Below are positions 6,409 through 12,838 of a stretch of 12,945 nucleotides of DNA, piece after piece. Source of the DNA: JABIBT01 sp964471565 (GTDB taxonomy: Archaea; Nanobdellota; Nanobdellia; SCGC-AAA011-G17; PNOQ01); the NCBI GenBank assembly GCA_964471565.1, contig CAYYFK010000015.1, positions 1-12,945 of the forward strand, written 5' to 3'. The position numbers were made by a program, and so were the translations under genes. The notes under the pieces are model-generated. The model made no database searches. It was not told where the DNA came from and saw only the letters and a program-made list of their open reading frames with translations. Position 1 is the stretch's first letter. The number at the start of each line of letters is the position of its first letter.

Positions 6409-8928
6409 ATGGAAAAGAGGGCAGGTATTTTAGTTATTTTTTTGTCATTGGTTTTGATTATTAGTTCTTGTGATTTAGAAAAGGCTAAGATGTCTCCTGA
6501 TGTTCCTTTTGTTGTGACAAATGTTGAGCTTGAGGATATATGGTGTAGTACTGGAGAAACAGACTATTGTGATCATGGCGAACATTATCAAATAGTTCTT
6601 AGTTACGATCCTACTGGAGGTTATCCTGGAGAATATCTTACTTTTTATTTTACTCTTGTAAATGATGATGGTTGTGAGATATTTTCACATGATGGTTTTA
6701 TGATAGACTGGCATTCTTATGGAACAGATGGATTTAGAGACCAGGTTGCTTATCATGACTGTGCTTTTGGAGAGAGAATATTTATTAGTGAAGCGTATTT
6801 AAAGAATGGGGCCGATGGTGAAATAGTTCAAGTTCTTACTCCTGATCAACTAAGTGGAGAGTTTCTTTTAGGGGTTCCAGGTTATCGTTGTGGCAATGAT
6901 ATTTGTGAGATGTATGGTGGCGGTTTTATGGGAGAGAGTTGTTTGAATTGTCCTTTGGATTGTGGAGAATGTGATGGTGCCGATCCTTGTGGCGATGGAT
7001 ATTGTAGTGCAGATGAGGATTGTGAAAGTTGCCCTTTTGATTGTGGGGAATGTGATGGTGATGAAAGTGATTGTTATGATGACTGTTCTATTGATGGATG
7101 TGAAGGAGAGCCTTGTGGAGATGAAGGGTATATTTGTGATGCAGAAACTTGTGAATTAGTTTGTGATGATGGCGAGATTCAATGTGGTATCGAATGTGTA
7201 GACCCAATGATTGATGAAAACTATTGTGGGGATTGTATAACTTATTGTTCTGCAGGACAAGAATGTATCTTAGGTATTTGTGAAGAAGAAGCCATTGGTG
7301 AGGGGTGTGGTTCTGGTCCTGCTTGTTCTGCGGGAGAGATATGTATGGATGGAGTGTGTGTAGTAATTGAGGAACTTTATTGTTATGATGACTGTTCTAT
7401 TGATGGATGTGAAGGGGAGCCTTGTGGAGATGAAGGGTATATTTGTGATGCAGAAACTTGTGAATTGATTTGTGATGATTTAGAGACTAAATGTGGGGAG
7501 ATATGTGTCGATACTATGGTTGATGAAAACTATTGTGGAGATTGTGCAATTTCTTGTTCTGCTGGTTATTCTTGTGTAGCAGGTATTTGTGAAGAAGATT
7601 TTCCTGGTCCTTCTCAAGGATGTATTTTGAATCATGCTTATTGGGAAGTCGATGAAAGTGATGATGAATTTGTTGAAGGAGATGTAGTCACCTTAACTTC
7701 TTTTGGTAATCTTGCTTGTCAAGGGGAAACTTTGAATTTTGAAGTTTTTGAAGATGATGGAATTTGGGATGATCCCGTAGTTACTAACCCTCTTAGTGTA
7801 AATTTTGTCCTTGAGGATAGTGAGGTAGTAGAATGGAGCGAAATTAGTAGTTGGCTAGAAACTAATTTAGTTAACGTTTGGGGAAGTTCTGCTAACGATG
7901 TTTATATTGTCTCAACAGGAGAGGATGGAAAAATTCTTCATTATGATGGTGCTTCCTGGGAATATGTTGGATTGAATGTGAACATTCCATCTATACGGGG
8001 GATATGGGGAAGCTCTGCTAATGATGTTTATGTAGTCGGTAGAGCATTTATTGAAGACACTAATCCGGACCCTAAGATTTGGAATGGTGTATTCCGTCAA
8101 GAAGGAATTTATCATTATGATGGAATTTCTTGGAAAGAAGTTGACATGTTAGATTTTAAGTATCCTTTGGATGAAGTATGGGGAAGCTCTGCTAATGATG
8201 TTTATGCTGTTGCAACACAGAATAAATCTGTGTTTCATTTTGATGGTGTCTCTTGGGAAATGATAGAGATGGGTGCTTCAAATCATCGGTTTAAATCTAT
8301 TTGGGGAAGTTCTGCTAATGATGTTTATTTGGGAGGATTATATAGTACTACTTCCGCTGGAGGAAATCCTAGTGGGGCTATTTTTCACTATGATGGGACT
8401 TCTTGGGAGGAGGTCGTTAGGGACGATAGATGGAATTACTTTAAAGACATGTGGGGAAGTTCTGCCGATAATGTTTATGCGGTGGGTCCTGGAAATGCTG
8501 GAAAAGTTTTGCATTATGATGGAATCTCTTGGGAGGAAGAAATAGTAGATCCTAATATGCCTGGAAATAAGTATTTCACTGGGATTTGGGGAAGTTCTGC
8601 TAATGATGTTTATGTTGTTGGGAAGCCCGGATCAAATTCTGAACTATATAGTAATATATATCATTTTGATGGTGTTTCTTGGGAAAGAATAAACACTGGA
8701 ACTGACTATAATTTAATAGATATCTGGGGAAGTTCTTCAGAAGATATATATTCAGTTGGATGGGATGGAAAAATTTTGCACTATGGTATTACTCCCTATA
8801 CTATTGCTGAAGGTTATTGGGTAGCTGAGACCCAAAGAGATAATCCGTTTGGTTCTCCAGAGTATTATTTTGTTTCTAGTTTGTCAACTTCTAGAATAGA
8901 TTCTGTTGATTTATTGAGAGAGGAATGA
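6409..8928 (+). CDS. Surface lipoprotein with Cys-rich repeats and a seven-repeat WGSS propeller
   Basis: 839 residues. The signal peptide ends in the lipobox-like ISSC (Cys21). Residues ~25-155 form an unrecognised N-domain. Residues ~161-214 hold two CGN/CGD...CxxCPxDCGEC repeats, and ~222-402 two copies of a longer Cys-rich unit ending CGDC...CSAGxxC..GIC, a module common in myxobacterial secreted proteins. Residues ~405-480 (YWEVDES, EGDVVTL, FEVFEDDG) look like the first part of an Ig-like domain. Seven WGSSxxDVYxVG motifs follow at residues 491, 533, 591, 632, 682, 727 and 773; six of the blades also carry an HYDGxSWE strand (the last has HYG). Seven units suggest a closed seven-bladed propeller. 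Residues 793-839 (YWVAE, PEYYF) look like the end of the same Ig-like domain. No C-terminal membrane helix is seen, so anchoring would rely on the lipid. The partner is unknown; the fold suggests protein or glycan binding. Confidence 0.85.
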   Translation: MEKRAGILVIFLSLVLIISSCDLEKAKMSPDVPFVVTNVELEDIWCSTGETDYCDHGEHYQIVLSYDPTGGYPGEYLTFYFTLVNDDGCEIFSHDGFMIDWHSYGTDGFRDQVAYHDCAFGERIFISEAYLKNGADGEIVQVLTPDQLSGEFLLGVPGYRCGNDICEMYGGGFMGESCLNCPLDCGECDGADPCGDGYCSADEDCESCPFDCGECDGDESDCYDDCSIDGCEGEPCGDEGYICDAETCELVCDDGEIQCGIECVDPMIDENYCGDCITYCSAGQECILGICEEEAIGEGCGSGPACSAGEICMDGVCVVIEELYCYDDCSIDGCEGEPCGDEGYICDAETCELICDDLETKCGEICVDTMVDENYCGDCAISCSAGYSCVAGICEEDFPGPSQGCILNHAYWEVDESDDEFVEGDVVTLTSFGNLACQGETLNFEVFEDDGIWDDPVVTNPLSVNFVLEDSEVVEWSEISSWLETNLVNVWGSSANDVYIVSTGEDGKILHYDGASWEYVGLNVNIPSIRGIWGSSANDVYVVGRAFIEDTNPDPKIWNGVFRQEGIYHYDGISWKEVDMLDFKYPLDEVWGSSANDVYAVATQNKSVFHFDGVSWEMIEMGASNHRFKSIWGSSANDVYLGGLYSTTSAGGNPSGAIFHYDGTSWEEVVRDDRWNYFKDMWGSSADNVYAVGPGNAGKVLHYDGISWEEEIVDPNMPGNKYFTGIWGSSANDVYVVGKPGSNSELYSNIYHFDGVSWERINTGTDYNLIDIWGSSSEDIYSVGWDGKILHYGITPYTIAEGYWVAETQRDNPFGSPEYYFVSSLSTSRIDSVDLLREE
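7070..7598 (+). repeat. Internal 309-bp-period duplication in the Cys-rich region
   Basis: Bases 7070-7289 recur at 7379-7598, a shift of exactly 309 nt (103 codons). The first ~80 nt, encoding CYDDCSIDGCEGEPCGDEGY and onward, differ at one base, while the rest has drifted more. The unit stays in frame, so it is a protein-level duplication and appears fairly recent or recently homogenised. Confidence 0.85.
7879..8790 (+). repeat. Seven in-frame WGSSxNDVY repeats
   Basis: A core close to TGGGGAAGTTCTGCTAATG recurs at 7879, 8005, 8179, 8302, 8452, 8587 and 8725, spaced 123-174 nt and always in frame. DNA identity between cores is high even at third bases, while the spacer lengths vary with loop length. 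A further core belongs to the paralogous gene at the left edge of the window. Confidence 0.85.
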
Positions 8929-8933
8929 AAAGA

Positions 8934-8942
8934 TTTATTAAT
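8934..8942 (+). promoter_or_regulatory. TATA box of the NHL lipoprotein gene
   Basis: TTTATTAAT begins 29 nt before the ATG at 8963. The block TTTATTAATGAT and the first 12 coding bases (ATGAAAAGAGGT) are identical to those of the gene at 247, marking the duplicated cassette boundary. This promoter would also drive rlmE by read-through. Confidence 0.75.
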
Positions 8943-8962
8943 GATTTTTAATTGGTAATAAT

Positions 8963-11077
8963 ATGAAAAGAGGTTTGTTTGTGATATTATTTGTATCTTT
9001 GTTTTTAATTAGCTCTTGCGTAGAAGAAGATAGTGAAATTAGAGAAGTTCAAGAATCTTCTCCTGCTGATCCCACAATGCACGTTGTAGCGGGTAATGAC
9101 TCTTTATATCGTCCTCAATCCAAACCAAGTAATGGGGAACCTGCATCTGAAGCCATAGCGCCATTTCACCTTGCAGTTGATGCGGATAGAAATAATCCAG
9201 GTCTGTATGTTGATGATAATTCTCAAGTGAGATATATTCCTAAGACTTCTGGAAATTACTACGGGAAAAGTATGCAGGCTAATCATGTTTATACAATTGG
9301 AAGCAATATAACTGTTGCCCATTTTCCTGGCCAAGAAGACGGAGTGCGATTTTGTGATTATGTCTCTGGTGGAGGAAGTGGCGAATTTGGTTCTGTAGGA
9401 AATGGAGGACCAATTGTTTTAGATGTCCGGCATGAAGGAGTTTATGTGTATGCAACTGGAACCATATGGTTGATAGCTAAAAACGGAGGATTTGTACATG
9501 GGAGGAATATTCAACCAGGCTATGCTTATGCGATTTTTGGAGATTTTACTGAAAGGGGATATGGTGGAGATGGAGGACCTGCGCAAAATGCAAAGTTTGG
9601 TTTTATTCTTGATTTAGAAAGAGACTCTAGTGGAAATGTGTATATAGTTGATAATGGGAATGGTAGAATAAGATTTGTACCTAAAACAAGTGGAACTTAC
9701 TTTGGTTTGCCTTTGCAGGGAGGCAATGTCTATACTATTGTTGGAGGGGGACAAACTCAATCTGATGAAGCTACGCCTTTATTAGAAATTGAACTGATAG
9801 AACCATGGTCTATAGAGGTTGATTCTCAAGGAAATCTTATTATAGTTGATGCAGATAGGGAGAGAGTTAAATTTGTTCCGGTAGCGGATGGAAATTATTA
9901 TAGCCAAGATATGGTTGCGAATAAGATTTATACTATTGCTGGTGGTGGAAACACACAAAATGATGGATACCATGGTTGTGATGGTCAACATAGCGGAGAT
10001 TATTTTGGTGATGGAGGTATAGCAACAGAGGCCGACTTTTGTCATCCTGGACATTTTGATATTGATGATTATAGAAATATATATCTTGCTGATGAGTATA
10101 ATTGTGTTATAAGAAAAATTTATAGAAATGGATATATAGAAACTATTGCAGGCTATAGGCCTCCTTCTGGACAAGAAACTTGTTTCTATTCTGGAGATGG
10201 AGTTCCTGCGAATAATCCCATAGCAATTCCTTCTGGTATAGAGTTATATTCAACTGATTTGGATGGATCCAAATATTACTTTGGTACTCTTGGTGGGGAT
10301 TATAGGATAATGAGATCTTCAGGAAGAGAGAAATATTGTGGTGATGGAATTAGAGAAAGTGGCGAAGTTTGTGATTATGATGATTGGGGAAGCGTTACTG
10401 GTTGTGAGGACTTTGGTTTTGAAGAAGGAACTTTGTCTTGTTTTCCGGTAATTTGTAGATTTGATACTTCTGAATGTATTGGTGGAGAGCCAGAATCGAC
10501 TTGTGGTGATGGTACTTGTGATGATGATGAGAATTGTGAGGATTGTCCTCAAGATTGTGGTGAATGTCCTCCTGAATTAGATTGTGGAGATGATATAGTT
10601 GATGAAGGAGAAATTTGTGATGGAACTAATTTGACTGGTCAAACTTGTGAAGGACTTGGTTTTAATGGGGGTAACTTGGTTTGTGAGATTGATTGTTTGA
10701 ATTTTAGAGTCTCAAATTGTTTTGGTGCACCAGATGGTCCTGTTTGTAATGATGGGGCTGCTGAAGGTGATGAGGAATGTGATGGTTCTGACTTGCAATG
10801 GGAAACATGTATAACAAAAGGGTTTGATTTAGGAACTTTAAGGTGTAATAGTGATTGTACTTTTGATACTAGTGATTGTTCTTCTGAACAAACAGAACCT
10901 GTAGAAACTGGGGAACCCCTGATTGAACTGGAGGAGGAATCTAAAGAAATAATTCATGTTGAGGAACCTTCAAGACCTTCTTATTCAAAGATGTTTGTTT
11001 GGATTGGCATTGTATTTTTGCTGACAACATTTGTTATAATTATGATTATTAGATCTTCTAGGAAGAAGGTAAATTAA
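8963..11077 (+). CDS. Surface lipoprotein with NHL-repeat propeller, Cys-rich stalk and C-terminal membrane anchor
   Basis: 704 residues. The signal peptide ends in the lipobox-like ISSC (Cys19). Residues ~35-450 carry NHL-type repeats: a GNxYIVDxxNxRIRFV-like strand followed by YTIVGGG or YTIAGGG and a GYGGDGGPAxxAxF linker, repeated with variations, as in six- or seven-bladed NHL propellers. Residues ~459-655 are Cys-rich: GDGIRESGEVCD... and two similar GD..xEGExCDG...C...GF..G.L.C...C units (DUF4215-like), plus CGDGTCDDDENCEDCPQDCGEC at 514-535, which matches the CPxDCGEC module of the 6409 protein. An acidic stretch (LIELEEESKE) precedes a transmembrane helix at ~677-696 and a basic tail (RSSRKKVN). 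Signal and tail layout mirror the 247 gene although the ectodomain is unrelated. The rlmE ATG follows the stop by 1 nt, so they are probably co-transcribed. Confidence 0.87.
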   Translation: MKRGLFVILFVSLFLISSCVEEDSEIREVQESSPADPTMHVVAGNDSLYRPQSKPSNGEPASEAIAPFHLAVDADRNNPGLYVDDNSQVRYIPKTSGNYYGKSMQANHVYTIGSNITVAHFPGQEDGVRFCDYVSGGGSGEFGSVGNGGPIVLDVRHEGVYVYATGTIWLIAKNGGFVHGRNIQPGYAYAIFGDFTERGYGGDGGPAQNAKFGFILDLERDSSGNVYIVDNGNGRIRFVPKTSGTYFGLPLQGGNVYTIVGGGQTQSDEATPLLEIELIEPWSIEVDSQGNLIIVDADRERVKFVPVADGNYYSQDMVANKIYTIAGGGNTQNDGYHGCDGQHSGDYFGDGGIATEADFCHPGHFDIDDYRNIYLADEYNCVIRKIYRNGYIETIAGYRPPSGQETCFYSGDGVPANNPIAIPSGIELYSTDLDGSKYYFGTLGGDYRIMRSSGREKYCGDGIRESGEVCDYDDWGSVTGCEDFGFEEGTLSCFPVICRFDTSECIGGEPESTCGDGTCDDDENCEDCPQDCGECPPELDCGDDIVDEGEICDGTNLTGQTCEGLGFNGGNLVCEIDCLNFRVSNCFGAPDGPVCNDGAAEGDEECDGSDLQWETCITKGFDLGTLRCNSDCTFDTSDCSSEQTEPVETGEPLIELEEESKEIIHVEEPSRPSYSKMFVWIGIVFLLTTFVIIMIIRSSRKKVN

Positions 11078-11078
11078 T

Positions 11079-11258
11079 ATGAAAGATAAGTTTACTTCTA
11101 AGGCTAAAGCTGAAGGATATAAAGCTAGAAGTGTTTTTAAGTTAAAGAGTCTTAATAATCGTTTTAAATTAATAAAAGAAGGAAACAGGGTTTTGGATTT
11201 AGGTGCATGGCCTGGTAGTTGGAGCCAGTATTGTTTGGAATTAAAGGCAGATATTGAT
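11079..11258 (+). repeat. 5' end of rlmE shared with the truncated copy
   Basis: This is the partner of 3008-3190, with about 20 substitutions over 180 aligned bases, mostly synonymous. The intact gene continues beyond 11258 with DIDAIDLAKVK, whereas the other copy switches to unrelated sequence. Confidence 0.85.
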
Positions 11259-11633
11259 GCTATTGATTTGGCTAAAGTTAAAGTTGAAGGAGTTAATTTT
11301 ATTGAGGCAGATGTTTTTGATGAAGATTTATTAGATAAACTAGGCGAATATGAGGTTGTTTTAAGTGATTTGGCCCCCAAAACTATGGGCGTTAGAAAAA
11401 TTGACAATGAAGATAGTTTTGAATTGAGTATGAGGGCACTAGAAATTGCAAAAAATGTCTTGATTAAGAATGGAAATTTTGTCTGTAAAATTTTCCAAAG
11501 TGAATTTTCTAATCCTTTTGTCAAAGAAGTTAAAAAAGTGTTTAGAACTGTGAAAGTTATTAAACCAGAAGCTTCAAAGAAAAGAAGCAAAGAAATTTAT
11601 GTAATTGGAATAGCGAAAAGAATAAATATATGA
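11079..11633 (+). CDS. rlmE: 23S rRNA 2'-O-ribose methyltransferase RlmE (FtsJ/RrmJ family)
   Basis: 184 residues, a complete minimal FtsJ fold. It transfers methyl from SAM to a ribose 2'-OH; the bacterial enzyme modifies U2552 of the 23S A-loop on the 50S subunit, and the archaeal target is assumed equivalent. The K-D-K-E catalytic tetrad is visible as Lys21 (ARSVFKL), Asp97 (LSDLAPK), Lys137 (FVCKIFQ) and Glu172 (SKEIYVIG). SAM motif I is LDLGAWPGSWSQ (39-50). There is no extra RNA-binding domain. The gene begins 1 nt after the NHL lipoprotein stop and I see no TATA box near -29, so it appears to depend on read-through or coupling from that gene. A purine-rich AGGAAGAAGGT ends about 9 nt before the ATG and may aid initiation. 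Its first 180 nt are duplicated at 3008-3190. Confidence 0.95.
   Translation: MKDKFTSKAKAEGYKARSVFKLKSLNNRFKLIKEGNRVLDLGAWPGSWSQYCLELKADIDAIDLAKVKVEGVNFIEADVFDEDLLDKLGEYEVVLSDLAPKTMGVRKIDNEDSFELSMRALEIAKNVLIKNGNFVCKIFQSEFSNPFVKEVKKVFRTVKVIKPEASKKRSKEIYVIGIAKRINI
11624..11630 (+). promoter_or_regulatory. Likely TATA box of the HPF-like gene
   Basis: AAATATA within the last codons of rlmE begins 29 nt before the ATG at 11653, the spacing seen at other starts in the window. The 19-nt gap after rlmE would also permit read-through. Confidence 0.45.
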
Positions 11634-11652
11634 TTGTTAACTATTTATTAAA

Positions 11653-11955
11653 ATGGAAGAAAATATTCAAATCTTGGGATTAAAAGACTTTGATGAAAAA
11701 GAACAAAATGAAGTTTTAGAGTTAACTCAGAGATATTATGAAAAAATTGAGAGAAACTTACCTGGGTTGTTGAAGATACATGCTAAAAAACATGACAAGG
11801 CAGGAGAAAGAAGTAAGTACTCTTTCCACGCAAAAGTACAACTACCAGAGAATTTAATCAATGTTAGGGATGATGATTGGATTTTAGCTACTGCATTACA
11901 CAAGGTATTAAAAAAAGTTGAAAACCAAGTTAAACACAAATTCAAAAATGAGTAA
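11653..11955 (+). CDS. HPF/RaiA-like ribosome-associated protein (probable)
   Basis: 100 residues, basic. The pattern of a central beta hairpin (KYSFHAKVQLP), then DDWILATALHKVLKKVENQVKHKFK, resembles the second half of the HPF/RaiA (S30AE) fold, where an acidic DD precedes a long helix of the type A-x-x-K-x-x-x-K-L-E. Members sit in the decoding channel of idle ribosomes. The N-terminal half (LTQRYYEKIERNLPG) fits the first helix of that fold but has no diagnostic motif. It overlaps pth2 by 8 nt, another translation gene, which supports a ribosome-linked role. Alternative: an unrelated small alpha/beta protein. Confidence 0.55.
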   Translation: MEENIQILGLKDFDEKEQNEVLELTQRYYEKIERNLPGLLKIHAKKHDKAGERSKYSFHAKVQLPENLINVRDDDWILATALHKVLKKVENQVKHKFKNE

Positions 11956-12295
11956 ATACAAGCAAGCGATTCTAGTCAGAAAGGATCTGAAATTGAGTAA
12001 AGGGAAAATGAGTTCTCAGGTTAGCCATGCGAGTGTTGAAGCCACTTTGAAGTCTGATAAGGATAAAGTTAAGTCTTGGCGTAATGAAGGCATGAAAAAG
12101 GTTATTTTAAGTGTTGAAAGTGAAAAAGAATTATTTAAGTATAAACGGGTGGCCGATGAAGTTGGATTGATTAGTTCTTTAGTTAAAGATGCTGGAAGAA
12201 CAGAGATAAAACCTGGAACTGTGACCTGTTTAGCTATTGGCCCAGACCTTGCTGAGAAAATAGATAAGGTTTCTGAGAAATTGAAAATGGTTTGA
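11948..12295 (+). CDS. pth2: Peptidyl-tRNA hydrolase Pth2
   Basis: 115 residues, the standard archaeal/eukaryotic Pth2 length. It cleaves the ester bond between peptide and tRNA on prematurely released peptidyl-tRNA, in the cytoplasm. Family marks are KQAILVRKDLKLSKGKMSSQ with the N-terminal Lys-rich catalytic loop, SHAS (where most members have AHA), the central WRNEGMKKVILSV strand, and the signature DAGRTEIKPGTVTCLAIGP. I chose the ATG at 11948 because MSKYKQAIL matches the family start. An upstream in-frame TTG at 11918 would add ten uncharacteristic residues. The start overlaps the HPF-like gene by 8 nt, so translation is probably coupled. No separate TATA box lies near -29. Confidence 0.95.
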   Translation: MSKYKQAILVRKDLKLSKGKMSSQVSHASVEATLKSDKDKVKSWRNEGMKKVILSVESEKELFKYKRVADEVGLISSLVKDAGRTEIKPGTVTCLAIGPDLAEKIDKVSEKLKMV

Positions 12296-12300
12296 TAAAA

Positions 12301-12309
12301 TTTATAAAT
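12301..12309 (+). promoter_or_regulatory. TATA box of the gene at 12330
   Basis: TTTATAAAT begins 29 nt before the ATG at 12330. This spacing decides the start codon: the longer TTG-initiated reading from 12312 would put the TATA box only 11 nt upstream. Confidence 0.65.
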
Positions 12310-12329
12310 TCTTGTTGACTTCTTTTTTT

Positions 12330-12797
12330 ATGGTAAGGCCACTTGGGAAGAGTGAAGATTATGAAAATTTGGGCAGATTTTTGGGAGAGGCAACTAGGTT
12401 AGCACTTAATCGATATGAATCTACTTTAATACAACTGAATTCGCGATATGATTCTGATGAACTGAAAAAACAAAAAGAGAATATACTAGAAAAAAGTAAA
12501 GTTTTAATTCATGGGGCGTATGAATGTCTGGAAAGTAATGCTGTTCAAGAAGTATATAATATAATTTTGTCTTTTGATAATCTGCTTGGTAGATTGGAAA
12601 ATGAAGTTAAGATTCGTATTGCTATTGATAGGGATGATGATGAATCTATAGATCTTTTGGTAAATTCAAATCTTGAGGCAATTAGACGAATGTTTGGTAA
12701 ACAAGGTTTGGAGGTAAGCAATAAGGTTTTTTTCTCTGAAGAAAAGGAAAAACCAGGAATTTTTATTAGATATAACCCTCTAATGAAGATGAATTAG
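12330..12797 (+). CDS. Uncharacterised helical protein
   Basis: 155 residues, not recognised. It is charged and predicted mostly alpha-helical: a segment rich in Glu and Lys (DELKKQKENILEKSKVL, near 41-57), then VQEVYNIILSFDNLLGRLENEVKIR, an acidic DRDDDES turn and a final helix-plus-strand region. No Cys cluster, signal peptide, membrane helix or nucleotide-binding motif is visible. It lies between pth2 and the 5S rRNA gene and has its own leaderless-type promoter. Start chosen from the TATA spacing. Confidence 0.7.
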   Translation: MVRPLGKSEDYENLGRFLGEATRLALNRYESTLIQLNSRYDSDELKKQKENILEKSKVLIHGAYECLESNAVQEVYNIILSFDNLLGRLENEVKIRIAIDRDDDESIDLLVNSNLEAIRRMFGKQGLEVSNKVFFSEEKEKPGIFIRYNPLMKMN

Positions 12798-12807
12798 AAA
12801 CCGCAAG

Positions 12808-12818
12808 ATTTTTAAATA
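12808..12818 (+). promoter_or_regulatory. Promoter of the 5S rRNA gene
   Basis: A TTTTTAAATA-type TATA box preceded by ACCGCAAGA, a plausible purine-rich BRE and one of the stronger-looking in the window. It is centred about 25 nt before the predicted 5S start, suggesting 5S is transcribed on its own. Confidence 0.6.
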
Positions 12819-12838
12819 GAAATTTATCTTGTTTTTTA

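Noticed and set aside
7879..8760. Regularly spaced near-identical short repeats resembling a CRISPR array
   Set aside because: The repeats are in frame within one long ORF, encode WGSSxNDVY, and have spacers of unequal length that themselves encode repeated HYDGxSWE strands.
10985..11590. 201-codon minus-strand open frame opposite rlmE
   Set aside because: Low-complexity Leu/Ser/Lys product, no promoter, opposite an intact catalytic-motif-bearing rlmE.
11918..11947. TTG start ten codons upstream for pth2
   Set aside because: The added residues do not match Pth2 N-termini, whereas MSKYKQAIL from 11948 does.
12312..12329. TTG start six codons upstream of the last protein gene
   Set aside because: The TATA box at 12301 would lie only 11 nt away; the ATG at 12330 fits the 29-nt rule.
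12322..12329. T-run as terminator of pth2
   Set aside because: It lies between a well-placed TATA box and the next ATG; it could help termination but nothing supports it beyond T-richness common throughout the window.
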